This document shows, piece by piece, positions 35,383-46,100 of a stretch of 46,765 nt of DNA. The notes below the pieces were generated by a model that saw only the letters and a list, made by a program, of their open reading frames with translations, did not search any database and had not been told where the DNA came from. A program made the position numbers and the translations under genes. Each line of letters begins with the position of its first letter. Position 1 is the first letter of the stretch. This DNA comes from a virus: the IMG/VR virus record IMGVR_UViG_3300044630_002651, positions 1-46,765 of that record. One strand, written 5' to 3'.

Positions 35383-35720
35383 TGAATTTATCTCCCGAAG
35401 TTTTAATTTATATACAATCGGTTAAGAGTTACTTTGACATAAACAAAGAAGCTGGTGAATATTTTTTAAGTGGTGCTAACGAAGAGTTATTCTTTAAACA
35501 TTTAACCGAAATTGCACAGAAAAATTTCACCAAATCAGGTGAAGCAATTCTCAACAGAGAACAATTTGAATTATTACGAAAGACAATATTAGCATTAAGT
35601 GTAATTGAAAAAAAATCGTTCACTACAAAAGTAGAAATTAAAAGTGAGGACTTCAATTATGACAATGGAGTTTTTATTGAACTACCTTTTCCCAATTTCG
35701 GTTTAATTTGTCTTAATTAG
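35382..35720 (+). CDS. Hypothetical protein
   Basis: A 112-residue helical protein (VKSYFDINKEAGEYFL; EELFFKHLTEIAQKNFTKSG; REQFELLRKTILALSVIEKK) ending in a short strand segment (GVFIELPFPNFGLICLN). Unknown family. It is translationally coupled to the NusG-like gene (TAATG), so it might work with it, but no motif supports this. Confidence 0.5.
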   Translation: MNLSPEVLIYIQSVKSYFDINKEAGEYFLSGANEELFFKHLTEIAQKNFTKSGEAILNREQFELLRKTILALSVIEKKSFTTKVEIKSEDFNYDNGVFIELPFPNFGLICLN

Positions 35721-35755
35721 TTTTTATTTACAAACATTTTATTTATATTTAATCA

Positions 35756-36844
35756 ATGGAAAAATTTTTACCCCAATACTATGCAATTTACGATACTGTC
35801 TACGGAAGTGAAACACCAACAGAACAGTACTATACGATTAAGTACGATAAATTACCTTCTAAATTTTTAGATGGTGGAACATTTTATGACCCGATGGTTA
35901 TTGAAGAGTTAAAAAATTTGGGATTTGTTGAAGAAACGAGATGTAACATAAAAAATAAGAGACACGATTCTTCTTCACAATCTTTATTTGTTGATGATAG
36001 CAAAGGAATTATAATTAGAGTTTATAGTAGTAACAATAATAATACAAATAAAAAATCTAAAGATGACTTATTATTATTAGATTTTTCATATGACATCAAA
36101 AGAGGAGAATTAAAAGAACAATTAGATTTGGATGTAATTAAAATACACCAAAGACCAAAAAAGAAGGCGAACATTCAACTTGTTAAGAGTGACATGGGAC
36201 ATTTAGACACTGAAGATTACGATTTATTTATTCCACCTACTGATTTAGAATTGAACTATGGTTCTGAGTTTTTAAAAATACACGATGTCATTGTCGATAG
36301 ATTAAATTCTGAATATGATAAGGGAATTATTCTTTTACACGGAGATCCTGGTACAGGTAAGACCTCATATATTAAACATTTGACAAGTTTAGTGAAAGAT
36401 AAGGATATTTTGTTTATCCCACCATCAATGGCTGAAATGTTATCTGAACCATCCATCATTCCATTTTTAATGGACCATAAGAATTCCATATTGATTATTG
36501 AAGATGCTGAACGTGTTATATCAGATAGAGAAGGTAATGGTTCACCAGCGGGAGTTTCTAATATCCTTAACTTAACTGACGGTATTTTGGGTGATTGTTT
36601 AAATATTCAAGTTATTGCAACCTTTAACATGAAGAGAGAGAAGATTGACCAAGCATTACTTCGTAAGGGTCGTTTAATTGCTGAACATAAGTTTGAGAAA
36701 CTTTCAATTGACGATACGAACAAATTATTAAAACATTTAGAAAAAAATCAAGAAGTTGGGGAAGGTATGGTTTTAGCTGATATTTATAACATAGACACAG
36801 AAGTCTATAAAACATCTACAAAAGGAAATAAAATAGGATTTTAA
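35756..36844 (+). CDS. BCS1-like AAA ATPase
   Basis: A 362-residue protein. The N-terminal ~180 residues are a non-ATPase domain (alpha/beta, no motif recognised). The AAA core follows: Walker A HGDPGTGKT (residues ~196-203), Walker B ILIIEDAE, sensor 1 ATFN, and LLRKGRLIAEHKF, the RKGR arginine/sensor region. Together these resemble the BCS1/AAA subclass, which remodels or translocates folded proteins. Phage members of this type are common near thioredoxin-like genes, but their substrate is unknown. It starts after a 35-base AT-rich gap. Confidence 0.8.
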   Translation: MEKFLPQYYAIYDTVYGSETPTEQYYTIKYDKLPSKFLDGGTFYDPMVIEELKNLGFVEETRCNIKNKRHDSSSQSLFVDDSKGIIIRVYSSNNNNTNKKSKDDLLLLDFSYDIKRGELKEQLDLDVIKIHQRPKKKANIQLVKSDMGHLDTEDYDLFIPPTDLELNYGSEFLKIHDVIVDRLNSEYDKGIILLHGDPGTGKTSYIKHLTSLVKDKDILFIPPSMAEMLSEPSIIPFLMDHKNSILIIEDAERVISDREGNGSPAGVSNILNLTDGILGDCLNIQVIATFNMKREKIDQALLRKGRLIAEHKFEKLSIDDTNKLLKHLEKNQEVGEGMVLADIYNIDTEVYKTSTKGNKIGF

Positions 36845-36853
36845 AATTATAAA

Positions 36854-37159
36854 ATGGAATACGTTACATCCGCACAAGTTGCACAATTACAATCAGAAGG
36901 AAAAAAATTATTAGTTCAGTACACAGCCGATTGGTGTTCACCATGTAAGGCATTAGCACCAAGATTAACAGAATTATCATCAGGATATCCTGACGTTACA
37001 TTTGTTAAAGTAAATGTTGATGAAAATCAAGACGCAGTTATGGAGTTAGGTATTAGTACTGTACCTACAATTATGATTTATAATGGAGATGTGTTAGTAA
37101 ACAGATCAACAGGTGCAAATATTGACAGCGTTTATACAAAAATTTTAGACACATTATAG
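36854..37159 (+). CDS. Thioredoxin
   Basis: A 101-residue protein of full thioredoxin length. The active site is DWCSPCK (Cys28, Cys31) after LLVQYTA, with cis-Pro in STVPTIM. It differs from bacterial WCGPC only by Ser for Gly. It should reduce disulfides, for example as donor to ribonucleotide reductase or as a processivity factor. No reductase or polymerase is in this window. It lies next to a glutaredoxin, three bases apart. Confidence 0.93.
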   Translation: MEYVTSAQVAQLQSEGKKLLVQYTADWCSPCKALAPRLTELSSGYPDVTFVKVNVDENQDAVMELGISTVPTIMIYNGDVLVNRSTGANIDSVYTKILDTL

Positions 37160-37162
37160 TTT

Positions 37163-37435
37163 ATGGGTAGTAAGGTAATTATTTTTACACTAAATAATTG
37201 TTCTCATTGTACTGTTTTGAAAAATTTATTAAATAAAGAGAAGATAGATTTTGATGAAATAGAAATTGAAGAGAACAAAGAAATATGGGACAAAGTAGTT
37301 TCACAAACAGGCCACAACACAGTGCCAACGGTATTCTTACCTAATGAAGGTACAGATGAAGGGATAGTTTTTGTCCCTGAAAGAGACTATGAAAGTAAGG
37401 AAGAACTCATAGAAATGATTAAAAAACATATATAA
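37163..37435 (+). CDS. Glutaredoxin-like protein
   Basis: A 90-residue protein with the thioredoxin fold. The active site is NNCSHC (Cys13, Cys16) after KVIIFTL, with cis-Pro in NTVPTVFLP. The size fits phage glutaredoxins (T4 NrdC-like), likely hydrogen donors for ribonucleotide reductase. The acidic insertion NEGTDEGIVFVPERDYES before the last helix is longer than in simple glutaredoxins. It ends the operon, followed at once by a strong terminator. Confidence 0.85.
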   Translation: MGSKVIIFTLNNCSHCTVLKNLLNKEKIDFDEIEIEENKEIWDKVVSQTGHNTVPTVFLPNEGTDEGIVFVPERDYESKEELIEMIKKHI

Positions 37436-37467
37436 AAAAAAAGGGATTAAAAAAAATCCCTTTTTTT
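37436..37467 (+). terminator. Strong terminator before the fibre block
   Basis: An A-run and GGGATT pair with AATCCC and a T-run around a loop of six A, giving up to 13 pairs ending in seven T. It is near symmetric, so it may work in both directions. It separates the thioredoxin operon from the tail fibre genes. Confidence 0.88.
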
Positions 37468-37489
37468 ATGTAATATACCTAAATAAAAG

Positions 37490-37497
37490 TATTTATC
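37490..37497 (+). promoter_or_regulatory. TATTTATC box (variant)
   Basis: One-base variant of the recurrent TATTTATA box. It lies 20 bases before the ATG at 37518 and just after a strong terminator. Confidence 0.3.
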
Positions 37498-37517
37498 TAA
37501 AAGAGTTTACTTTTACA

Positions 37518-40500
37518 ATGGCATTACAAAAAATAAATTGGACCCAAGTTGATACTGAGAATGTCCCTTCGGGGTCAACAATTGACTTAGGTTCTTCATC
37601 AGGTCCGTTACATGCGGTTTATGCCGACAATCTTTATATCTCCGGAACAAGTGTTACAGCTTTAATTGCGGCAGGTGGTGGTACTGGTGGTACCGGTGGA
37701 TTGTCAGGTTCTTCAGGAACATCAGGTTCTTCGGGAACGAGTGGTGTAGGTACTAGTGGAACTTCAGGTACAAGTGGCACTGGTTCTTCAGGTACGTCAG
37801 GTACAAGTGGTACGGGTACGGCAATCACGTTAACAGACGGAACAACAACAATTAATAATGTTGATAAAATCACATTTAGTGGTGCCACGGTTACCGATAG
37901 TGGTAATGGTGATGTAATAGTTACAATAACAGGAGGTACCGGAGGTGGAATAAGTGGTACTTCAGGAACAAGTGGATCTAATGGTTCTTCAGGTACAAGT
38001 GGTATAAATGGTACATCAGGAACAAGCGGTACTGATGGTACGTCCGGAATTAATGGAAGTGACGGAACAGACGGTAGTTCAGGAACAAGTGGTACAGATG
38101 GTACTTCAGGTACTAGTGGAGTTGGAACGAGTGGTACATCAGGTACTAGTGGATCTAATGGTTCTTCAGGTACAAGTGGTTATGCGGGTTATGAAGGACA
38201 TTTAGCAATTTGGAGATATAGTGGAAATACAAACACAAGTGTTGATCCAGGAGTAGGATACTTCAACTTGGATTCAGCATCTTGGGGAACGTCAACAACA
38301 AGTATCACATTAGATAATGTTGCTTATTCACCTAGTACAAATTTCTCAGCTTATTTAGATGGTTTAACTATCGGAACAATTTTAAAATTAGTTAAGGTAG
38401 GGGACACGGCAACGTTCAAGTTATTAAAAATTGATTTAACATTACCACTTGATAGTGGATATGAAAAATATACAGTCACTCAATTATCATCTAATGGAAC
38501 AGATCCGAATGATAATGATGAGTTTTTAATTATTCCATTAGGTGTACCTGGTTTGACAGGTACTGCTGGAACAAGTGGAACCTCAGGTTCTAATGGAACA
38601 GATGGTACATCAGGTTCTAACGGTACGGACGGTTCTTCAGGAACGAGTGGTTCTAATGGAACAGATGGAACATCAGGTAGTGATGGTTCTTCAGGAACGA
38701 GTGGTTCTAATGGAACAGATGGTACATCAGGAACGTCTGGAACAAGTGGGTCAGATGGGGCAATTGGTACTTCAGGTAGTGATGGTTCTTCAGGAACTTC
38801 TGGTGATAGTTTATTTGCATTAACAGGTTCAAATTGGTACACAAAAAATGACGTAACAATTGATGGTAAATTAACCATTAATGAATTAATAGTATCGTCT
38901 TCTGTTACTAACATGACCGTTCAATATGCGAGCGGTTCAAGTAATTTTGGTGATAGTCAAAATGATACACATTTATTTACAGGTTCACTTTTGGTTACAG
39001 GGTCAATGACCTTAAAAGGAAATCAAGAAATTACCGGTAGTGAAGTTTTATTAAATTCACCCGATGGTAGTGTAAGTAACAAGTATGCTTTATCAGTATC
39101 ACAATCAATACATGCAGAAAATATCAATGTGGGTGTACCAACATCAAATCCATGGCAGTCAAGTTTAAATGGTTCTTATTTTAATAACTTCAATGAAAAT
39201 ACAGATGTTTCTGAAATATTAAGATTTGTTGCAGGTTTATTATCATCTTCAGCACCTGACGCGGCACCAAATACAAAAACATATAGTTCATATACAACAG
39301 TCCCTAATAATAATACAACAGGAACGGTTACGGTTGGTAGTATACCATTAGACTCGAGTAATTCAACAATTACTTACTTACAAAGTAAAGGTTTTGCAAC
39401 TACAGGTTCAACAATCTTCAGTGGTATTTCACCAATTTATACTAATTCAGGATATTACGAAACGTATACAAGTGTCGCCGGTGGTTCTACAATAGTTTCA
39501 TCATCAGTTGACTCACAATTATTCGGTTTAGGTACATTAAGTAGTGGAACTCCAACTTCATTTAAAGTTTCGGGTTCATTCACTTTCAAATTTAAAGATA
39601 ATAGTTCTAAAACAGATACGGCAACTTCAAGTTCACAGGCACTTATTACACAAACAGGTGCGGGTACAACTAGTGGAGTTACTTTAGCAAAGATTAACAC
39701 GGCAAATCCCGCTGTTATTCCTGCTGCATATCAAGATGGTAAATACGTTACGGTTTTCTCACCGGCAATTTATAATGGAGGATCAACCGCAATAAGTGGT
39801 AGTGGTTATTATCACATATCAGCATCAATTGCGATTGCAAGTGGTTCAAGTGCATATACAACACCACAAACACATTTTACAGAATTATTCTACGCACCTC
39901 TTTCTACCATTAATACAAACATACCGGCACAAACACCTACATTCAGTGGTGTGAGTGTTAATGGGATAACTGCGGTGTCTCGTTCATTGAGTGGAGCACC
40001 TTATTTAAGTTCAGCAACATATACGATATCAGGTTCGGTATTGGGATTGTTTAATCCATTATATTATGCTGGTACAGGTATTGCAACAATTACATCGCCA
40101 GATACTTTAGTGAGTGAATCAGGTGGAATAACGACAGTATCAACTTTGGGAGGAACAATACAAACTGCAAATGCGGTTTACGATTCGACAGGTGTAACCG
40201 CTAGAAGTACAGGAACGGTTCCTTATGAAACTGACATAGTAAAAGTATATACAACATCTTCATTTGTACCTGGTACATCTGATGAAAATATAAATCAAAC
40301 AGGTTTAGGTACAACATCTTTTTCATTACAAATAAATGGATTAAATAAAGGTGGAAGTACAACAACAAACACATCAACAGTTTCTTATCATACGGCGGGC
40401 ACATTTGGACAACCAAGTGCGAGTGGTAGTTTAGCGTATTATGGTAGACCACAAACAGGTGATACTGCAACAAATGGTGGGGCATCTAACTCTGAACCAT

Positions 40501-41102
40501 TCCTTGGTGAAAACAATAGAATACAATTAAGTGATAATATTTTATCATTTACAGGAACGGCTTGGGATACTACATTTGGATTGTATAATTTAGGTGCGAG
40601 AGATTTACAAGTTAAACCTGGTTTCTTAGTAAAACCTGGTGGAACATACGGGTATTGGTTAACAAACCCAAGTGCTGATAGTGATTACAAATATTATATT
40701 AGAAAAGTTACAACCAATGCTGGAGTAAAAGGTACAATGACTTTAAACATGGGAAAAACTCTTGTGAATTGGGATGCGACAACGAGTGATTCTGTTTCAT
40801 GTTTAATTTTATTTGAATCAACAAAGAGTGGTTTATATACACCACCAAGATTTTTTGACCCATCAAATGCTTTAACAAACTTAGGAACAATTACTGCAAA
40901 TACTGACGGAACAAATCCATTTGGTTCAAGTATATACGTAAATCGTTGTAACACAAGTTCAGTTTCAAGTAATACATACACAATACCATTAATTAGTGCG
41001 GATGGTATGATACTAAACGCTACATATACTAATATTTATGTAATTGTAAGATACAAGGGAGACCCAACGCCAATAACATCAATAACAACAACTTTTAGTT
41101 AA
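37518..41102 (+). CDS. Collagen-like tail fibre protein 1
   Basis: A 1194-residue fibre protein. It has an N-terminal ~55-residue attachment part (WTQVDTENVPSGSTIDLGSS). Three collagen-like GTSG blocks follow (near residues 62-100, 145-221 and 347-430), separated by small beta domains. The shared module GDSLFALTGSNWY ... SSSVTNMTVQYASGS ... THLFTGSLLVTGS comes next. The remaining ~650 residues are unique, beta-rich, and Ser/Thr/Gly-rich, ending in VIVRYKGDPTPITSITTTF, probably a receptor-binding head. There is no S74 domain at its end. Its stop is six bases from the next fibre gene. The protein should be a trimer. Confidence 0.8.
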   Translation: MALQKINWTQVDTENVPSGSTIDLGSSSGPLHAVYADNLYISGTSVTALIAAGGGTGGTGGLSGSSGTSGSSGTSGVGTSGTSGTSGTGSSGTSGTSGTGTAITLTDGTTTINNVDKITFSGATVTDSGNGDVIVTITGGTGGGISGTSGTSGSNGSSGTSGINGTSGTSGTDGTSGINGSDGTDGSSGTSGTDGTSGTSGVGTSGTSGTSGSNGSSGTSGYAGYEGHLAIWRYSGNTNTSVDPGVGYFNLDSASWGTSTTSITLDNVAYSPSTNFSAYLDGLTIGTILKLVKVGDTATFKLLKIDLTLPLDSGYEKYTVTQLSSNGTDPNDNDEFLIIPLGVPGLTGTAGTSGTSGSNGTDGTSGSNGTDGSSGTSGSNGTDGTSGSDGSSGTSGSNGTDGTSGTSGTSGSDGAIGTSGSDGSSGTSGDSLFALTGSNWYTKNDVTIDGKLTINELIVSSSVTNMTVQYASGSSNFGDSQNDTHLFTGSLLVTGSMTLKGNQEITGSEVLLNSPDGSVSNKYALSVSQSIHAENINVGVPTSNPWQSSLNGSYFNNFNENTDVSEILRFVAGLLSSSAPDAAPNTKTYSSYTTVPNNNTTGTVTVGSIPLDSSNSTITYLQSKGFATTGSTIFSGISPIYTNSGYYETYTSVAGGSTIVSSSVDSQLFGLGTLSSGTPTSFKVSGSFTFKFKDNSSKTDTATSSSQALITQTGAGTTSGVTLAKINTANPAVIPAAYQDGKYVTVFSPAIYNGGSTAISGSGYYHISASIAIASGSSAYTTPQTHFTELFYAPLSTINTNIPAQTPTFSGVSVNGITAVSRSLSGAPYLSSATYTISGSVLGLFNPLYYAGTGIATITSPDTLVSESGGITTVSTLGGTIQTANAVYDSTGVTARSTGTVPYETDIVKVYTTSSFVPGTSDENINQTGLGTTSFSLQINGLNKGGSTTTNTSTVSYHTAGTFGQPSASGSLAYYGRPQTGDTATNGGASNSEPFLGENNRIQLSDNILSFTGTAWDTTFGLYNLGARDLQVKPGFLVKPGGTYGYWLTNPSADSDYKYYIRKVTTNAGVKGTMTLNMGKTLVNWDATTSDSVSCLILFESTKSGLYTPPRFFDPSNALTNLGTITANTDGTNPFGSSIYVNRCNTSSVSSNTYTIPLISADGMILNATYTNIYVIVRYKGDPTPITSITTTFS
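37702..37818 (+). repeat. GTSG collagen-like block
   Basis: About 13 Gly-Ser/Thr-Ser triplets near the N-terminus of the fibre at 37518. One interruption reads GVGTSG. Confidence 0.85.
37952..38180 (+). repeat. GTSG/GSNG/GTDG collagen-like block
   Basis: Triplets here include Asn and Asp (GSNG, GTDG, GSDG), unlike the purer GTSG blocks of later genes. Confidence 0.85.
38556..38805 (+). repeat. GTSG/GSNG/GTDG collagen-like block
   Basis: Third block of the fibre at 37518, ending at the shared GDSLFALTGS module. Confidence 0.85.
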
Positions 41103-41108
41103 TAAGAA

Positions 41109-43043
41109 ATGTCGATAGATAATAGTAAAAAATCCCCAAGGTTACTCCAAAGTAGAAGATACACACACGAAACTTTTACCGATGCTCAAGAAGCTTTTAC
41201 TTCAGTATTAGACATTAATGCTAACGAGGTTTATGTAGATCAAGATTTAATACCGGCAAGTAGCATTCCTTTCGGAACAAGTGGAGACAATTTATCAACA
41301 TATTCTCCGAGTGGTCAAGACGTAATTAAGTATTACTATCGTTACAAGATGACCAAGTCAAGTACGAATAACCAAGTTTGGTTTTTCACTACAGGTACTA
41401 CGGCTGGTATTGATGCTCAGTTAATTGATTCTAACCAACAAAAAAACTTCGTATCACCAAAATATTCAATCCCCTCACTATCTACCTCCAACGCGGAAGA
41501 CAGTCCAGTGGGTTATGGTGTTAAAGTTTTCGTTTCAACAAACTCATCTTCACCATCGGCTGGTGATCAATTAGACCCTACAAAATTTGTATTTGATTAT
41601 AAAACGGGTGTTCTTCAGTTTGTTTTAACTGCGGACGCTCCTGATAATACAAAATATGTTTACATAACAGCATATCAATATGTTGGTAGAACATTAAAAG
41701 ATTCATTAGACAGTTTAGGTAGTGCGGGAATATTCCAACAAACAGGTTCATATTATTCAACTACTAATGATATTAAAATCACGGGGTCACTTGTAACGAC
41801 AGGTGATTTAACAGTTGAGGGTACATTAACTGCAAGGACGTTAATAATTTCGTCTTCAGTTACAAACATGACTGTTCAATACGCAAGTGGATCAACTGCG
41901 TTTGGTGATACTATAAATGACAATCATAATTTTACAGGTTCAGTTAATATATCAGGTTCGTTAATAATAAACGGAACATCATTTACGGCCGCAACATCTG
42001 GTACAAGTGGTTCATCAGGAACAAGTGGTTCTTCAGGTTCTAGTGGTAGTGATGGTACATCAGGAACAAGTGGTTCTTCAGGAACGGCAGGTACTTCAGG
42101 TTCTAGTGGTTCTTCAGGAAGTGCTGGCACAAGTGGAACGTCAGGTTCTAGTGGTACTAGTGGTAGTTCAGGAACTTCAGGTAGCGATGGTTCATCAGGA
42201 ACTGCAGGAACTTCAGGTTCTAGTGGTTCTTCAGGAACTGCGGGTACTTCAGGAACAGCAGGAACTTCAGGAACTTCAGGTAGTGATGGTTCTTCAGGAA
42301 CGGCAGGTACTTCAGGTTCATCAGGAACGGCAGGTACCTCAGGTTCTAGTGGTTCATCAGGAGATTCTTTATTTGCAAATAGTGGTTCATTTTGGGCAAC
42401 AACAAACGATATCCAAATTACAGGTTCGTTAAGTATATCTTCTCAATTAGGTATTAATGACGCAAATGTTTTATTAAATGAAAGTGCGTCATTAGTATTA
42501 ACAAGTGGTTCTAACATATACATTGAGAACGGTGGATTTATTACTGCATCTTTCAAAGGAGATGGTGCTGGTTTATATAATATACCAGCAAGTGGAGTTA
42601 CAGGATTACAATTAGATAGAATTATCAGTGGAAGTGTGAGCGCTTCAATGGCCGACGGTACATTAAGAGTTAATACCGATGTTAATATTGATGGCACATT
42701 AACTGCGAGAGAATTACATATTAATTATGTAACATCTTCAGTTCTTTATTCATCAGGTTCAACAAAATTCGGAGATACATCAGATGATTTACATCTGTTT
42801 ACTGGTTCATTACGTACATCAGGTTCAGTTGTTATTAATGGTGACCTAACAGTTAATGGTACGACATTATTAACATCAACAGATTTATTACGCGAATCAT
42901 TAATAGTATCAGGAGCAATGGCAATTATGCAAGCACAAATACAAGCTCAAATTGTGTCAGCGTCATTATCAATGCAAGGACAACAAGTTGTTTTTCAAGA
43001 CGGAAGTTCTAATGTGATAGATTGTGGAGATGGATTTATATAA
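41109..43043 (+). CDS. Collagen-like tail fibre protein 2
   Basis: A 644-residue fibre protein. The N-terminal ~205 residues are a distinct domain (KKSPRLLQSRRYTHETFTDA ... FVFDYKTGVLQFVLT ... YVYITAYQYVGRTLKDSL) of a type I associate with base or attachment domains in T4-like phage fibres. Then come the shared SSSVTNMTVQYASGSTAFGD ... NFTGSVNISGS module, a ~120-residue GTSG/GTAG block, GDSLFANSGSFW, and a module with FKGDGAGLYNIPASGVTGL. A second shared module follows, and a helical end rich in Ala, Gln and Met (AMAIMQAQIQAQIVSASLSM). This helix may trimerise the C-terminus. It is probably an assembly partner of the fibres on both sides. Confidence 0.8.
   Translation: MSIDNSKKSPRLLQSRRYTHETFTDAQEAFTSVLDINANEVYVDQDLIPASSIPFGTSGDNLSTYSPSGQDVIKYYYRYKMTKSSTNNQVWFFTTGTTAGIDAQLIDSNQQKNFVSPKYSIPSLSTSNAEDSPVGYGVKVFVSTNSSSPSAGDQLDPTKFVFDYKTGVLQFVLTADAPDNTKYVYITAYQYVGRTLKDSLDSLGSAGIFQQTGSYYSTTNDIKITGSLVTTGDLTVEGTLTARTLIISSSVTNMTVQYASGSTAFGDTINDNHNFTGSVNISGSLIINGTSFTAATSGTSGSSGTSGSSGSSGSDGTSGTSGSSGTAGTSGSSGSSGSAGTSGTSGSSGTSGSSGTSGSDGSSGTAGTSGSSGSSGTAGTSGTAGTSGTSGSDGSSGTAGTSGSSGTAGTSGSSGSSGDSLFANSGSFWATTNDIQITGSLSISSQLGINDANVLLNESASLVLTSGSNIYIENGGFITASFKGDGAGLYNIPASGVTGLQLDRIISGSVSASMADGTLRVNTDVNIDGTLTARELHINYVTSSVLYSSGSTKFGDTSDDLHLFTGSLRTSGSVVINGDLTVNGTTLLTSTDLLRESLIVSGAMAIMQAQIQAQIVSASLSMQGQQVVFQDGSSNVIDCGDGFI
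41994..42360 (+). repeat. GTSG/GTAG/GSDG collagen-like block
   Basis: About 40 Gly-Xaa-Ser/Ala/Asp triplets. Units are 9 bases and mutually similar at DNA level. Confidence 0.88.
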
Positions 43044-43113
43044 AAAAGACAAATTAATAATAAAAATATATCAAAATAGATAGAAATAATTCGGTAGATG
43101 TGATAAAATACAC

Positions 43114-43121
43114 TATTTATA
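43114..43121 (+). promoter_or_regulatory. TATTTATA box before the last fibre gene
   Basis: TATTTATA lies 21 bases before the ATG at 43143, in the 99-base gap after the fibre at 41109. The gap otherwise holds only AT-rich sequence with no terminator or gene. Confidence 0.35.
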
Positions 43122-43142
43122 AACAAAACAAACACAAAGTAG

Positions 43143-46100
43143 ATGGCACAAATTATTAAACACAGAAGAGGTAGGATAGATAACCTTAAAGGAACATTAG
43201 CTAGAAATGGCGAATTGGTAATTGCAAGCGGTTCGATAAGTGATTTACATGGTCCATTTATCTTTATCGGTTCCCCAATAGGTGTAGATGATGGAGTTGC
43301 GGGAGCGTTCAATACGGTATCAAAACTTTATACAGGAACTAATGCACCTTCAATTTCTGCTGGAACGTATGGTTCAGGTTTAGATGGTACACCATTCTAT
43401 GCTAGTGGTGATAAATCATTATATATTTTAAACAATAGTAATGTTGGTAATATAAAATTAAATTTAGTTGGTAACATTGAAGGTGGTACTGTTAGTGGAT
43501 TAACTATTAACAGTTTAACAAGTACAACCGCAACAATTACTAATCAAGTTAATATTAGTGGTTCAATGAACATTACAGGTAGTTTCTACTTGAACGGTTC
43601 AGAATACACATCAAATAGTTCAGGTACTTCAGGTTCTAGTGGTTCATCAGGAACTGCAGGTTCATCAGGAACAGCGGGAACATCAGGTTCTAGTGGTAGT
43701 GATGGTACTTCAGGTTCTAGTGGTAGTGATGGTACAAGTGGTACGTCAGGTTCTTCAGGTTCTGACGGTTCATCAGGAACAAGTGGTTCATCAGGAACAT
43801 CAGGTTCTAGTGGTTCTTCAGGAACGGCTGGTACTTCAGGTTCTAGTGGTAGTGATGGTACAAGTGGTACGTCAGGAACTTCAGGTTCTAGTGGTTCTTC
43901 AGGAACGGCGGGAACTTCAGGTTCTAGTGGTTCATCAGGAACGGCGGGAACTTCAGGTACTTCAGTAACTGTTTCAGGTACAAATAATACAATTGGTAAA
44001 TTTCAAACAGGTGCTGGTGACCCAACATTAGTTGATTCAAATATTAGTGATAACGGATCACTTGTAGAAATTAATTCAGATGTTAATGTTAAAGGTATTT
44101 TAACTGCAAGACAATTAAATATTGATTACGTAAGTTCTTCAATACTTTATACGTCAGGTTCAAATAAATTTGGTAATACATCGGACGACACACATCAGTT
44201 TACAGGTTCAATTTTTGTTTCTGGTTCTGTTAATATAACAAATGGTAGTTTAGTTATTGATGGTGTTTCATTCGCAGCAATGACATCAGGAACAAGTGGT
44301 TCATCAGGAACGGCTGGTACTTCAGGGTCTAGTGGTTCGTCAGGTTCTTCGGGTTCTGACGGTACATCAGGTACTTCGGGTTCTAGTGGTTCTTCAGGAA
44401 CGGCAGGAACTTCAGGTTCTTCAGGAACGGCTGGTACTTCAGGTTCTAGTGGTAGTGATGGTTCTTCAGGTTCTAGTGGTAGTGATGGTACAAGTGGTAC
44501 GTCAGGAACTTCAGGTTCTAGTGGTAGTGATGGTACGTCAGGAACTTCAGGTTCTAGTGGTTCTTCAGGAACGGCAGGAACTTCAGGTTCTTCAGGAACG
44601 GCTGGTACTTCAGGTTCTAGTGGTAGCGATGGTACGTCAGGTACAAGTGGTTCATCAGGAACTGCGGGTACAAGTGGTTCATCAGGAGATAGTTTATTTG
44701 CATTAACAGGTTCTATTTGGTCAACAACAAATCCAGTAAGAATTGTAGGTGCGTTAACGTCATCAGTAGTATCATCTTCATTTGTAGGTGATGGTGCAGG
44801 TTTATATAATATTCCAGCAAGTGGAGTTACAGGATTAGAATTAAATAAAATAGTAAGTGGTTCAGTAAGTGCATCAATTCAATCGGACGGAACGTTCAGA
44901 GTAAACGCTGACACATATATTAATGGTATTTTAACTGCAAGACAATTAAATATTGATTACGTAAGTTCTTCAATAATGTATACATCAGGTTCAACCAAAT
45001 TTGGAGATACTTTAGATGATACACATGAATTTACAGGTAGTGTTAATATCACAGGTTCATTAAAATTGAATGGTGTAACAGTTGGAACAGGTAAATTAGA
45101 TGAAACAGCGTTCAATACATATGTTTCAGGTTCAAATTCTCAATTTGCTGGAACATCATCATTTGCAGTTTCTTCATCATACGCTGTATATGCTGAAAAT
45201 GCGGTTATTGTTTCAGGTCAAACTAAAACATTAGTAATTGGTTCAGCATCAACAACATGGTCATTCAACCACAATTTAGGTTACAAATATCCAGCAATCA
45301 ATGTATTTGATGGTAGTGATAAAGTTGTAATTCCAACAGAAATTGAAGTTATTGATAGTAATAACTTAAAAGTATATTTTAACGAGGCTCAAACGGGTAC
45401 CGTAATTGCCACTATTGGTGGTAATGGTTCTTCAGGAACTTCAGGTTCTTCAGGAACAGCAGGAACATCAGGTTCTTCAGGAACAGCAGGAACATCAGGT
45501 TCAGCAGGTACATCAGGAACAAGTGGTTCTAGTGGTAGTGATGGTACATCAGGAACATCAGGTTCTAGTGGTTCTTCAGGAACTTCAGGTTCTTCAGGAA
45601 CAGCGGGTACGTCAGGTTCATCAGGAACAGCAGGTACTTCAGGTTCTTCAGGGTCTGACGGTACTTCAGGAACTTCAGGTTCTAGCGGTTCATCAGGAAC
45701 GGCAGGAACTTCAGGTTCTTCAGGAACAGCGGGTACGTCAGGTTCATCAGGAACGGCTGGTACATCGGGTACTTCAGGGTCTGACGGTACTTCAGGAACT
45801 TCAGGTTCTAGCGGTTCATCAGGAACGGCAGGAACTTCAGGTTCTTCAGGAACAGCGGGTACTTCAGGTTCTAGTGGTTCATCAGGGGATAGTATATTTG
45901 CATTAACAGGATCAGTTTGGGAGACAAACTTAAATGTTAAGTTTAACCAATCAGTAACCTCTTCTATATTCACAGGTTCATTTAAAGGTGACGGTGCAGG
46001 ACTTTATAATATACCAGCAACTGGTGTAACAGGTTTAGAATTAAACAAAATAGTAAGTGGTAGTGTAAGTGCTTCAATAACTAACGGTCAAATGTTAGTT

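Noticed and set aside
45389-45973. Minus-strand and alternative-frame openings in the GTSG blocks (PEVPEEPEVP, VLQVLVVLQE types)
   Set aside because: Repeats of nine bases lack stops in several frames; the fibre frame is the only one continuous with non-repeat domains.
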